A program made the translations under genes and the position numbers. 64,000 bases of DNA from Sepiola atlantica. Taxonomy: Eukaryota; Mollusca; Cephalopoda; Sepiida; Sepiolidae. The stretch's first letter is position 1. Every line of letters starts with the position of its first letter. The notes under the pieces are model-generated. The model was not told the DNA's origin. It did not search any database and was given only the letters and a program-made list of their open reading frames with translations. The stretch spans positions 74,234,479 through 74,298,478 of the forward strand of contig OY744525.1 of assembly GCA_963556195.1 (NCBI GenBank). Direction: 5' to 3'. Shown in pieces: positions 40,779-51,641 of the stretch.

Positions 40779-41056
40779 ATTCAAAGTGTAGTATCTGTTC
40801 TCAGCATCCCAACGACATAAGTCGTTTTACTATCGACAAAATTATTATGTATAATATAAGAAAATATGATAATGAAAATTAAAAATGTATGTTACAGAAT
40901 GTTAATTTATTAGAAGCTGTTTATGAAATAAATATTCAAATTAAGAATACTCAAAGATGATTTTGGGTGTTTACTGATTACTAAATATAAGGTATTTCAA
41001 AATGTTATGCTGTATCATACAATTAAATAAATATAACCGTTTTGATGTAACATAGT
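40779..41056 (+). mobile_element. Repeat headed by U2 snRNA 5' region, copy B
   Basis: 40779-40801 carries ATTCAAAGTGTAGTATCTGT followed by TCT. From AAGTGTAGTA on it is identical to the U2 branch-site-pairing region; U2 nucleotides before about 22 are missing (5' truncation). The body then follows copy A: CAGCATCCCAACGACATAAG, CTATCGACAAAATTATT, TATAAGAAAAT, TTACAGAATGTTAATTTATT, GGTATTTCAAAATGTTATG. A 63-codon frame crosses the junction but is not kept in copy A. Confidence 0.72.
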
Positions 41057-41106
41057 TTTCTTATTTTTCTTCATTTTATTATTTTTTTTAATATTTTATT
41101 TATTTA

Positions 41107-41109
<3 letters not shown>

Positions 41110-41161
<52 letters not shown>

Positions 41162-41163
41162 TT
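41110..41163. repeat. (ATT)n microsatellite
   Basis: About 17 units, then poly-T. Confidence 0.96.
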
Positions 41164-41529
41164 TTTTTTTTTTTCTTCCTGGTTCATTTTATATTTTAAG
41201 TATATTAAATATTTAATTTGCTGTTTCTAATGTATTTCCATTGCGATTATTATTTTTTAACTGACTGATGGAGTAATATACGGTTGCATAATGAGGGGTT
41301 ATGCTTCCAATATTTTCTGAATATATGTTTCTTTTTAAATAATACTGAAATCTGATGCTTTTTCTTAAATGATTTCTCTATGTGATGTTGTAAAGGGCGC
41401 TGATGAACAGACAGTTTGTAGTGATCCGAACTATAATACAAAATAAAAATTTTCCAAATAGTCTTGGAAAGGATAATACGCCAAAAATCGTTGTGTTTGA
41501 ATTTTTGGAACTGATATAGATAATGTTCA

Positions 41530-41530
<1 letters not shown>
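41164..41530. other. No gene recognised
   Basis: A 63-codon minus frame (41250-41441) is Lys/His-rich without a motif. Confidence 0.45.

Positions 41531-41609
<79 letters not shown>
41531..41609. repeat. (TA)n then (GT)n microsatellite
   Basis: 50 bp of TA and about 28 bp of GT. The following GTGTGAAACTGATGCACCTA also follows the tract at 39817-39880, so the two loci share flanking repeat. Confidence 0.95.
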
Positions 41610-41612
<3 letters not shown>

Positions 41613-41823
41613 ATGTGTGTGTGAAACTGATGCACCTACATTGCCATTGTGTTAAATAGAAATGTGATTTTCGTAAATTAAAAACAACCTTTATTCGATA
41701 TCATGCGATTTGAACTTAACATTTGGGTTAACTACTATGGACCATAACTCCATTCAAAGAAATTCAGAGTGTTATCTAGTCAAGCAGACATCACAAAAAA
41801 AAACTATAACTTTTAATGGTATA

Positions 41824-42143
41824 TAACAATAATAAATAATAATAAATGTGGCTTATCTCTTCACTTTTCCTGCAGTTTCATGGTTTATCCAATCTTTGAA
41901 AGTGTTTTAATAAGTTTGTGAACATTTTTATACATTTGTAACATAAATTCAAACAGCCCAGTAAAAACGATTCTTAACCAAAGAAACAGTCGATTTTTAG
42001 GTCCGTTTGAATTTGTATTAGAATGTATAAATATTTTCAAGAATTGATGAAAACACTTTCAAAGACTGGATAAACCATGAAACTGCAGGAAAAGTGAAGA
42101 GATAAGCCAAATTTATTTTTATTTATTATTGTTATAATGCTAG
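41824..42143. mobile_element. Foldback element, ~135-bp arms, 46-bp loop
   Basis: 41824-41958 and 42005-42143 are inverted: TTTCCTGCAGTTTCATGG against CCATGAAACTGCAGGAAA, CTTTGAAAGTGTTTT against AAAACACTTTCAAAG. The loop does not hold a hammerhead core that I can find. PLE terminus or hairpin DNA transposon. Confidence 0.8.
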
Positions 42144-42454
42144 CTCTAGCTGAAAAGATATTGAGTTCCTATTTACTTGCTTCCTCACAAAGGCAGAGTT
42201 AGATACGAGGTCGGTTTTTAATGTGGGAAAAATCCAGCTCTCCAAAAAGGGATTGAAACAAAAATTAAAATTGTCTCAGTTTAGAAGGATTTCTTCTTCA
42301 CTGACAGAGGAGAGAAAAGATGAAGTTTTATGTCAGAACAGATACTACATTTTGCTCTTAGCGAAAAAATAATATTGAGTCTTTAAAAGTCTGCTGCCTG
42401 TCTTTATTAAGCTTGTTTTCTCTCTTGAAATGTTGATTGTTATGCTATCACATT

Positions 42455-42964
42455 TTCGGTAGGGGAGATCACTGGCTTTTCGTACAAGAATTCTAGGTAG
42501 CCCATAATAGCAAATGTATAAGAATTTATGGATTTCCTTTACATGTGGTGATGAAACAGTGGTAATGGTTCTCAACTGCTGATAAAGCAGTCAGGTTTGG
42601 AATTACAGTTAGAAGCATCCACCCTCCTGAAGAGCCGTGATACGGCGGAACAGTTGTCTGTGGATGAACAAATGCATTTGCTCACCACCCCTTGTGGGTT
42701 GTACTCTCTAGTAGGAGAGATCACTGGCTCCTACTTTGTGTAAATGCATAACTCTTTAGAAAAGAATAAATTACTCTAGCTAGCCCATAATTGCAAATAT
42801 ATAAGAACTTATAAATTTTCCTTACACGTGATAGTGACAAATGGCACAGTGACAATGGTTCTTGAGTGTTGATGAAGCAGTCGAGTTTTGAATCACAGTT
42901 TAAAACACCCTACCTTTCTAGCCATGCAGAAGCGTCATGATACAGTAAAATAGCTGTCTGTGGA

Positions 42965-42971
<7 letters not shown>
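42455..42971 (+). repeat. Tandem duplication, unit ~257 bp
   Basis: Units 42455-42672 and 42715-42971 share GAGATCACTGGCT, TAGCCCATAATNGCAAAT, CACRTGRTRRTGA, GATRAAGCAGTC and CTGTCTGTGGATGAA. Diverged; noncoding. Confidence 0.75.

Positions 42972-43005
<34 letters not shown>
42968..43005. repeat. (TA)n microsatellite
   Basis: 38 bp of TA. Confidence 0.95.
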
Positions 43006-43008
<3 letters not shown>

Positions 43009-43009
43009 A

Positions 43010-43150
43010 ATAAATAAATTTATATAAACATTAGAACAGCCTATGCAAATTAACGTGCGTTTCTGTGCTAGCGAACTTCCACAGAGCTTTCTACTAACTT
43101 GTGAGTTAATTTGCATAGGCTGTTCTAATGTTTATATAAATTTATTCATT
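43010..43150. repeat. Inverted repeat, ~45-bp arms
   Basis: ATTAGAACAGCCTATGCAAA near 43032 is mirrored by TTTGCATAGGCTGTTCTAAT near 43110; the spacer is about 50 bp. Beside it lies an inverted copy of dispersed repeat B (43150-43190). Confidence 0.9.
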
Positions 43151-43248
43151 TATAAAGCTCTACTTTGTGTTGAGCACTTTTGAAAAAATATTGGTTTTAA
43201 GTTCATGTTATCAAGATATTTGAACTTAATTACATATATATATACATA

Positions 43249-43285
43249 CTAGCAGAACCAACCAGTGTTGCCCAGGAATTAACAA
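43249..43285 (-). mobile_element. Helitron-like 3' terminus
   Basis: Minus strand: CCTGGGCAACACTGGTTGG (imperfect hairpin) then TTCTGCTAG and T at 43248, next to a TA tract. The element would extend rightwards. Confidence 0.5.
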
Positions 43286-44639
43286 GAATCCTATGTACAC
43301 CTGCTCTTAGCCTTGAACCCCATAATTACCATTTATATCTTCTTTTGAATTTCTAAAAAAAACGTAAGACATCGTCTTTGCTGCATATGGATGTCCAGCA
43401 CAAATGCAAATCACATGATATCATTGTAAAAAAAACTAATAAAAATATTTCCCCGAAAACTTTACTCTAAAAAAGTCGTATTTGATCTTGATAGGTCTGT
43501 ATTTTCAATTGCATCCCTGGTAAATGGAATTGTTAATTGAACCCTACTGATGCCAGATGTAATCGAAACAAAATTAAATTCCTTGAAAAATTGAACCATT
43601 ATTGAAACTAATTTGAACTTTCTAACTGTTAACATATCAGTTTCTAGAACAAACAAACTTTCGCTTTTATATATTAAATTCAGAATGTTCGCTATTTCTT
43701 TTACAAGAATAGCTTTCTTAACAAAAAGATAGATAGAACTATCTTTTTTGTCAGAATTATATGCCAAATATAGATCTGTGATAAAAACAAACGAATTTAT
43801 TCTCAATTGATTTAATCGATTTTCATATTTAATCCTGATCAATATTTTATTTTTTTAGTCATATTTAGAGGAAAGGTTTTTACCCCCTTAATCACATATA
43901 CTCTCACTCTAACCATCGACACCAGAAAAAAAGATACATTTTTTTTGTATTAGAGAGATAGAGAAGGAGAGAGATAGAGAGAGAGACATAATAATGTTTT
44001 AAATGATTAAACTATTAGAGTATTTTTATCTTTGTTTTATGTTTCTAGTATATACTTGAAAAATTCAACAAAGAAAAGAAATACTCTTCACAAATTCCAT
44101 TCATGAATATTTGGCCACGTGATCAAACAATCGTGCTTTCATTTCAGACATAAATAGCCATTTGTTCTTACTTCTTTGATTGACTTAAAAGAATTAAATA
44201 AATAAATTGGCATGTTTTCCGATTCGTACTCTTTATTTAATTCCTTTAAAATATGACCATTTTTGTATTCCTTTCGATGATGATGCGTTCTGATTGGCTA
44301 ACACTTTAAATACATTCACTCTGGAATTCTTCCTCGACTTATATCTTATCTTACAAATAAAATACAACAAAAAAATGAATATATCGTTTTCTGTGATCGT
44401 CTCATTTTTTTAATATTTTTTTTTATATATAAAAAGGGCATGGATTATTAGCAGCCAGCTTAGAGGGAGGAGAAGAAAGAAAGAGAGAGAGAGAGAGAGA
44501 GTGGTGGGGGCGTGCTGTTGGATCAGTTTAAATACTTGAAATTGTAATTTCAGCTTATCTTGGGTGGCCATGGGAGAATGGATATGACACCACCCTACTA
44601 ACCAAGTGAGTGTAGTTTCAAGTAATGTCAGAAATATTT
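43286..44639. other. No gene recognised
   Basis: Possible interior of the Helitron-like element. The 126-codon minus frame 43462-43842 has no motif; without a second copy I do not call it a gene. Purine-rich (GA)n runs near 43960 and 44480. Confidence 0.4.
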
Positions 44640-44945
44640 TTTTTTACTAATGAGTCACCGATTATCAAGGCCCGAAATCCATTCGATGATAAGGGTTTAT
44701 GTGTTTGTCAGGTGGTCAGTGAGATAAAACCCCTTTAGGATTGGAGATGATGGTTGAAACTGGCCAGAATTATATTATTTGAGAGGACAGCTCTGCAAGA
44801 ATTTGTTAACATTGGACTTGAAAACGACAATGCTGTAGTCAGCTGAGAAGCAACCCCGTGAAATTGTGTTCCACAGACGGATAGTTCTTGGAAACAAACT
44901 CTGCTAATGGAAGTTCCGTTTAGATCCAAGTACACATAGAAAGAA
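44640..44945 (-). pseudogene. LINE RT 3' end (RLWNTI motif)
   Basis: Minus strand across frames: SLFPRTIRLWNTISRGCFSA, DYSIVVFKSNVNKFLQSCPL, then a stop and a 3' UTR with GATAATCGGTGACTC ending in an A-rich tail near 44640. F-x-R-x-x-LWN-x-L/I then a V-x-FK-x-N-x-F block is the conserved C-terminus of jockey/I/CR1-type reverse transcriptases. The same family occurs at 52108 and 52787. Confidence 0.72.
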
Positions 44946-45063
44946 AGAAGAAAGCAAAATTATTTACAGTGATATAATATTTTTTAATAATGGTTTAAAT
45001 GTTTAAAATATAATTGTAAACGTTTTATATTTTCATATTAATAACATTGCTAGACGACTTCTT

Positions 45064-45067
<4 letters not shown>

Positions 45068-45103
<36 letters not shown>
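45068..45103. repeat. (GT)n microsatellite
   Basis: 36 bp of GT. Confidence 0.95.
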
Positions 45104-45104
<1 letters not shown>

Positions 45105-46854
45105 TTACTTAAGCATTGTATTTATTACAACTCTGAGACTTAAGGGAATAGATGTATGGCTGAAACATCACATGAAAATTGAAGTTGGGAGGGGGGGGGA
45201 TATTACCTTTCACCAGCCAGACACAGTTGAGTGAAAAAGGGCAGAACAAGCTCTCAACTCCCCTCCCCCCTTCTCAGATTTATAGTATAGAGAAAAACAG
45301 ATCAGATAGAGAATTTTTGTCAATGTCTGGTGTTCCGGAACCCTACAAAGGAAAGATGTAAAAAAAAAACCTCAAAAAGCTCAGATCTCTTGTGTTGTAT
45401 GTCCGATCCCCAAAGAAAAATGACCACATGTGAACCTGTGAATGGCAACTGCGGCCAATCGGTCCAAAATGCCACCCTACAAGCCGCCGCCCCTGACCGC
45501 AACGTAGATTAATGTTCCACTTCTATTGAAATTCACGTGTGTTCATAAATAGAGCCAGTTATTCCATCAGAGAAAAATTGTATTAGCTCCCCCCATCACC
45601 ACCCATCTAACATTCAGTAAGCAAATTGGTAAGTTTATCTGTCGGGTGTTTTTTTTTTTTTGGGGGGGGGGGAAGGTGGTTGCTATTGTCCTCTATTTTC
45701 ACTTTTATGTATAACCTAACGTGATCTCTGTTTTCAACGAAAAATAAGAGAAGTAAAAAGAAGTTTCAGACCTCCAGGCTAGTTGACCTGTTTGCTAACA
45801 ATGAAGCTGCAATGAAGCGCGGGCTTCTTTGTGAGATGATGGGAGAGTGTCAATGTTTATGTGCGAAAATAATCGACGTTTGACTGTGATTGCAAACAAT
45901 TATCTCTCGATGGGAATACATCAGTTTAAAGTGGTGAGTTGTGAATGTTTCCATAGATTGTCTGTATATATTGGTATGTATTTGTGTGAGTGTATTTATT
46001 GGCTCGTACGATTCATATTGTATTTCTGTATATGTTAGTATACATGCACATGTACACAAAACAACTATATTACTCATACAGGCATACTCATATGTAAATC
46101 TGATAATTACTATTTCATGTATATACCCATATATTATATCATTATAAAATAATATATTATATGTGTAAGGTTAGTGGGAGAGAACCCCAGCAGTGCTCAA
46201 TTTTTAAGAAAAATAAAAAATAAGAGCGTAATATTTATTTATGTATGTATTACAGAAGATCAGAAAAACATCGGTACCGTCGGTTTCAAACACAAACAAA
46301 GGAGACCTATAATTGGTCTTTTTGTATTGGGGTCTCTTCAGTCTCTGTTTATGTCTCCCTCCCCGGTAGTGATAACAACCATTACATTTGCCATAAAAAA
46401 GGAAAGAAAAAACCTTCCTCTCATAGATCCATATTGTTTTTAAATCTTCATTAAGTTTTTTGTTTTATTTTTCTGTCAAAAACACAAAATAACCATTTTT
46501 AATTACTCAGGGATATATAATTGTTTTATTTGACCAATTGAGATTCCGCTTTTTCGTTTATTCCTTACATTTTATAACCAGTTTTAATAGGGGAATTCAT
46601 TTTCATTTTTATACTCATACAAAATCAAATTCCTTGACTTTGAATATCGAAAAGACCATATAAAATAACCTTTATGATGTTTTTTTTCCTAATTAAGAAA
46701 TGATGACTATGTTCATGCACAGTAAATTTTCTCAATATTGGAATATATCAAATAAAACCAGGAAAAATCATCATTTTGTTGTTGTTCACCAAATTACCAA
46801 AATGTGAAATGAAAATTGTTTCTTTGTTTTCAGCTAGATTAATTGCTGCGCAGA
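45104..46854. other. No gene recognised
   Basis: Several 60-90 codon frames on both strands overlap each other and lack motifs (for example 46174-46443 and 46245-46454 in two frames of the same strand). A poly-T/poly-G junction lies at 45650-45672. Confidence 0.4.
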
Positions 46855-47345
46855 TTATTATGAATTTTGAAATATGTATTCTAGACAACATGGTGAGTAA
46901 CATGGGCACATTATTTTTTGTAAATGTTAACATTTAGAAGGTGCATATATATAAAAAAATATTTATGAAACGATCATTATGAATTTTTGAATATATATTC
47001 GTGGCAACATGGAGACATTATTTTTTTTTTTTTATAAACTTTACCATTTAGGGTGTGTACCCACACTAACTCGCACTCGCACCCCCACCCCCACCCCACA
47101 TCCCAAAAATGTTAAAATAAGTTAAATGTAAAAAAATTTAAATAGAGAAAAATAGTAATCTACATCAAATTTTGAGTTATATTAAGTAATACATTTTTAA
47201 AAGGATCAATGCATGCGTTTGGTAAAATCCTAAACTATTGAACTTATTATGAATTATGAATTAGGAAATATGTATTCTAGGCAATAGAGTGAGTAATGTG
47301 GGCACATTATTTATTTTTTGTCCATTTTATTATACAGGAGGGGGG
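46855..47345 (+). repeat. Dispersed repeat D, three copies
   Basis: ATTATGAATTTTGAAATATG followed by ACATGGTGAGTAACATGGGC at 46857, a decayed copy at 46978, and a third at 47250. All resemble 37716-37850. Confidence 0.65.
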
Positions 47346-47719
47346 GCACTGAAACCTTACCCCCACCCATCCATCCCCAAAAATATAAAAACATTGAAAT
47401 TTAAAACGAATGCTATGTGTATTTCTTATACCCATCCTAGACGGGTATTATACTTGTATATATGTGTGGTGTGGGTGTGTATATAAAGAGAGAGAGAGAG
47501 ATATGTACTAGAAGAATACCTGTCCATTGATGAGTTTACAATATGTTTATTTTCTGTATTTATTTGTTTACATTTATTTGAAGAGATGACAGCCAGATAA
47601 TCTTGTTTATCATAAATGGTTCAGATTTAAAAAGTCGGTCCAGAATAGGGGAATTCATAAAAAGTAGGTACCTTCCGCAGCCTTTAGCCAGCTATTTTCA
47701 TACCGCCCTATATTCGCCT
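47346..47719. other. No gene recognised
   Basis: Short GA and GT runs near 47470-47500; nothing else is assignable. Confidence 0.45.
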
Positions 47720-48015
47720 TAGTATAATTCTGGCAACCTAGGGGATGATTTGAACCATCAGACCCTTCCTTGTCAGAATGAGGTATGGTTCGGATTGATC
47801 CTACATGGCACACCCTCCCAAGCATTACTTCCTCCTTCGGGAGTGGGAGTTTGTTTATTGACGATTGCCAGAAGTACCACTACTGGGAATGTCAATGGGT
47901 CCATTTACAGCTATTTTTGTACCTGACAGGTGTTCTGCCTCAGAGGAATTCGTTTACCCTTGGTTTACTCCACCTTCTAGTTTTGTGCCACATCTTACTG
48001 CAGTGGAAAGCAAGT
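47720..48015 (+). repeat. Dispersed repeat family A, copy 3
   Basis: TTCTGGCAACCTAGGGGATG, TTGTCAGAATGAGGTATGGT and TTACTTCCTCCTTCGGGAG match the copies at 5720 and 6060. This is the longest copy; its 79-codon frame is not conserved. Confidence 0.65.
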
Positions 48016-48646
48016 AAATCATGAGGTACTCTCCATACTATTTTTTCATGCAACTATAAAAAAAACAATAGCCTGAATGTCCCATATTGTAACTCTACTG
48101 CCAGCCAAAATGTACTTATCAACTGAATCCACTATTTCAGATGTGTGCTCATCATTGTGTGCCTACTTGGCCTGAATATTATCTCATATAGCAGTTCATA
48201 AACTGTAACATATCTCTTAAGACATTCTTCTTTCATTATTAAAAATAAATCTCTTTACTTTTATGAATAATATAAAAGTAAAGAGCTTTATTATCTTTAT
48301 ATCTAATTTACATACGTGTTTACAGTGTATACAGATACATGTATGTAAATTAGATGGCAATGCTGAAAAAATTACACTTTCTCTAAATGCCCACAGAGAT
48401 GTTAAAAACTATTAGAGAGTGGTTAAATCAACATAGAGTGGTAGGGGCGAGAGAAATACATAGATAGCTGAGTGAGAGAGAAATAGGTGACTTGTTCAGT
48501 TAATTATAAATTACTACTAATTAGAAAAATTAAAAGAAATTAAAAACATAACTCAATCCTAGAATTAAGGTATATTTTAGAATATATATTTTGTGTAATT
48601 ACAGTATGAAGAAAAAAAGCTTTAGAGAAACAGACGTCCAATGGTA

Positions 48647-48649
<3 letters not shown>
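48016..48649. other. No gene recognised
   Basis: An inverted pair CTCTTTACTTTTAT / ATAAAAGTAAAGAG lies near 48250-48285 and another, CTAATTTACATACGTG versus ATGTATGTAAATTAG, near 48303-48353. No coding signal. Confidence 0.5.

Positions 48650-48686
<37 letters not shown>
48650..48686. repeat. (TA)n microsatellite
   Basis: 37 bp of TA. Confidence 0.95.
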
Positions 48687-48689
<3 letters not shown>

Positions 48690-49639
48690 TATATATAATT
48701 TGATGTCATATAAACCTCAGCAAATGCAGGAAACACATTTTCATAAATTCATCGAAAAGACAGTTTTTATCTGCATACAATTGTTTCGGCCTTCCTCAAT
48801 CACATATATCTTCATGATATACAGAATATATAAAATATGCAAAATATCAATTTCGAGGGTAAAAATTTTAACATCTTTTTCTTAATAGTAAAAAAAGTAC
48901 TAAAGAATTATAGTATTGATGCGGACCAAATAATGAACATTAAATGGGAATTAAATGAAAAAAAAAATTTCATTTCCCAGATAAATTTATTGAGAAAATA
49001 AATGCCGAAACAGATTTTTTAATGTAGCTTTTGTTTATAAAGCTATACCGGTCAATCAAATAGGGGGAATCACTGTTTATTATATATAAACCCATTGACG
49101 GTATTTGCATTTCTGTGATGGAACACGAGATGTTGTGATACAATTTAAATATTATCTTTAGAATACTAGACGTTCAGGCATGTGCGGACCTCCTGACCAC
49201 TATGTGCCTTAAATTTGCTTGTTTGTTGTAGTGTTTGTTTATTTCATCCGGTCCACTGTGACAAAAGTTTAGACAATAAGGCCGAATAAAATGCATGGAG
49301 ATACCAATGAGTAAAAGTAGATTTTATAGATGTTATATGTTGATTGTATATAATGTGTATTTGAGTTGTACCTTTAATGTTTAAAGAGATAAATAATGTG
49401 AAAATTACTACTATTATGAGTTTTTTTTAAGCAAAATAAATTATCTGAACATTTTTTAAAAGCCATAAATGTTAATGTTAGAAGATGTGATTGATTATTA
49501 CTTTGATGCACATCAATATCTGATTAAACGGTGTAGCGAAACTTGCATATCATACAAAATAAATATTTCCAGTGGAATAGGTGGCGGTAATAGTACATGT
49601 CAATGAGAGAGTGAAAACGCTGCCAATTTTTTTCTGGAG
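48687..49639. other. No gene recognised
   Basis: AT-rich. ATACAATTGTTTCGGCYT at about 48775 also occurs near 38140, so part of this is dispersed repeat. Confidence 0.45.
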
Positions 49640-49745
49640 ATAAAAAGAACCATTAAACTTAATATAGCCTACATTACTAACCCTTACGCATAGCAGCTGT
49701 ATTCCAAAATTTATAATTACCAGTTAATTGGTTTTGGAAATTAAC
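49640..49745 (-). repeat. Helitron-like fragment
   Basis: Minus strand GGTAATTATAAATTTTGGAA, then CAGCTGCTATGCGTAAGGG, matches the 34.9-kb element's first 100 bp (GAATTTTGGAACACAGTTGC, GGCGTAAGAGG). Confidence 0.55.
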
Positions 49746-49754
49746 CCCACACAA

Positions 49755-49756
<2 letters not shown>

Positions 49757-49801
<45 letters not shown>
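49757..49801. repeat. (TA)n microsatellite
   Basis: 45 bp of TA at the outer edge of the PLE arm. Confidence 0.96.
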
Positions 49802-49804
<3 letters not shown>

Positions 49805-49995
49805 AGTTATGAAAATATATTTATGGCAATTAAGCTACACAGAGGCTCCCGCATTTCATCCTCGGGGGGAATCTTCAGGCTAAAATGTGTGGAGTTAGTT
49901 TTTCCGGTTTTTTTATATACACGACAAGCTAGTTAACTAATCAGATTCTTTGTAGTCCCTTTAGCCAATCGTTGGGCTTCCCACGAACAAAGGTC
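49802..49995. mobile_element. Left inverted arm of second PLE
   Basis: 49850-49995 pairs with 51245-51400: ACGACAAGCTAGTTAAC against GTTAACTAGCTAGCCGT, CCAATCGTTGGGCTTCCCAC against its complement. Holds an outward hammerhead. Confidence 0.8.
49846..49882 (-). ncRNA. Hammerhead ribozyme motif (PLE type), left arm
   Basis: Minus strand: GC, CTGAAGA, TTCC-CCCCGA-GGAT as stem II (outermost pair mismatched), GAAA followed by TGCGGG. The stem III palindrome has decayed relative to the right arm's ACGT. Confidence 0.65.
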
Positions 49996-50239
49996 TGGTT
50001 ACTTTTACTTCCTATATCCTGTTCTATTGTTCTGTTTTCTATAGAGTGGCCTTTGTTTCTTTGTTGTGTCAACATAATGGGTGAACTTATTTTAACACTT
50101 GGTTCCTTGTATTTCTGTTTTAGGTTTTAGTTTTTAAATTGTTAGGTTTTAGTTTAGTGTAGTTTTTTTACTTACTTGTTTGTTTATTTATTTATGTATT
50201 GTTAGCCTAAGGTAAATTTAATTCTATGGAGGCAGCTGT

Positions 50240-51240
50240 TTGCTATCTCACTTTTACAGTTTAATAGATTTTTGGGGTCTTTAAAGTTTAGAATTTCAAA
50301 TTTTTCATTATATATAATCTACATGGGTCGTCTAAGTTTCTACATGTACTGGCCTGTCGTATTATTTTCCATTCAATTATTGGTGAGCGTCCATTTTCTT
50401 TGAGCTCCCAATAGTGGTTTGCTAGTGCTGTTTTAATTCGACGTTCTCTGTTTTTAAATGTGCTTTTGTGGTCATAATATCTGGTTTTAAAATCTAGGGA
50501 GGTCATACCCACGTAGTACTTCTTGTTATTCGGTTGTTCCTTGGCAAATATTGTGGCTTGGTATACAATACTTTTGGTTAGGCATTTATTTTGTAGTGGA
50601 CAAGTGTACGAGTTATGCAGTTACATCTTTTCTCTTCATTGCTAACTTTTTCGTTTCTATTCGGGTGGTTACTATTAGTGTTTGGTTTATTTCCATTTGT
50701 ATTGTTTATATTTTTGTTCTTCTTAGTCTTATTTTTGCTATATTTTTCACTTTTTTATGCAATTTGTTATTTTTTCTTCCTCTCTGCTGTTCTCTTTTAG
50801 TATTTTGTTATTGTGTGCCTTAATTATCATTTCTAGGTTTTCGCAGCAGCTGTAGGATAGTTTTAGGTTATTTTTATTGAATATTTTATGCAGTGGATTG
50901 GTTACGGGGAAGTGTTTTTCAATCAGATTTAGGAATTTTTTGCCCAGTTTAGTTTTTAGCGTCTGGTTGTAGGGCGGTGTATAGTAGATTATATTTCTTT
51001 TACTTTTATTTTTAATTTTGTTGTAATTATTAGTGTCCTGTTTCTTATATTTAATTTCGGTATTATGGTAACCACTATTTTTTAGAGCAGTATTGTAAAT
51101 GTTGCTTGATTTTTTAAAAACACTTTCGTTGCTACAATTATTGATAAGCCTACGTTTGATAGAATTCGGAATATGTTTTATGATTGATGGAGGGGGGGTG
51201 ATTAGACTTTGCGTTTACATATATTGTATTGCTATTATTT
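50240..51240 (-). pseudogene. Penelope-like element: RT C-terminus and GIY-YIG endonuclease
   Basis: Minus strand from about 51220: PPSIIKHIPNSIKRRLINNC, SNESVFKKSSNIYNTALKNS, GYHNTEIKYKK, KRNIIYYTPPYNQTLKTKLG, FLNLIEKHFPVTNPLHKIFN, KLSYSCCENLEMIIKAHNNK, CPLQNKCLTKSIVYQATI, then YYVGMTSLDFKTRYYDHKST (GIY-YIG start with its Arg), NHYWELKENGRSPIIEWKI, and CRLYIMKNLKF at the end (open part 50288-50512). The PPY-T-KT-G block, two Cys clusters and GIY-YIG order are characteristic of PLE pol. The Glu expected near the C-terminal CRL-x-x-x-E position appears replaced. Stops near 50700 and the lack of the RT core make it inactive. Confidence 0.83.
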
Positions 51241-51244
51241 AACA

Positions 51245-51400
51245 GGACCTTTGTTCGTGGGAAGCCCAACGATTGGCTAAGAGAACAGCAAAGAATCTGA
51301 TTGGTTAACTAGCTAGCCGTGTATATAAAAAACCCGGCAAAACTAACTCCATACATTTTAGCCTGAAGATTCCCCCCGGGGATGAAACGTCATGGGGAAA
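51245..51400. mobile_element. Right inverted arm of second PLE
   Basis: Inverted copy of 49850-49995 with the better-preserved hammerhead at its outer end. Confidence 0.8.
51359..51396 (+). ncRNA. Hammerhead ribozyme motif (PLE type), right arm
   Basis: CTGAAGA at 51363-51369, stem II TCCC-CCCG-GGGA flanked by a T.T mismatch, GAAA at 51384-51387, palindromic stem III ACGT, triplet GTC with cleavage after 51391. Stem I pairing with the flanks is weak. Confidence 0.7.
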
Positions 51401-51409
51401 GGGGAGAAT

Positions 51410-51589
51410 TAAAGTCTATTTATGTCTATACAGGCGGAAATATTTTAGTAGGCTGTCATAACAGTGTTCAACAATTTAATTGGACTGAACTTTACATTAT
51501 GCATCAATTGGTAGACTAATTTTAATACTCTTAAAGGGCCCATCCTGTGTTAAGGAGGCTGTAAACAATATTATGATAAATATGTTTTA
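51410..51589. other. SINE-associated flank, no gene
   Basis: TCTATTTATGTCTATACAGG recalls 18860 and, more weakly, 8975; it probably belongs to a further SINE family. Confidence 0.45.
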
Positions 51590-51641
51590 ATTCTTATCCA
51601 CATACACATGTGTTTCGTCCTTTTCCGGGAATCATCAGTGT

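Noticed and set aside
43462..43842. 126-codon minus frame, possible host or transposon protein
   Set aside because: AT-rich codons, no motif, no second copy; not enough to call a gene.
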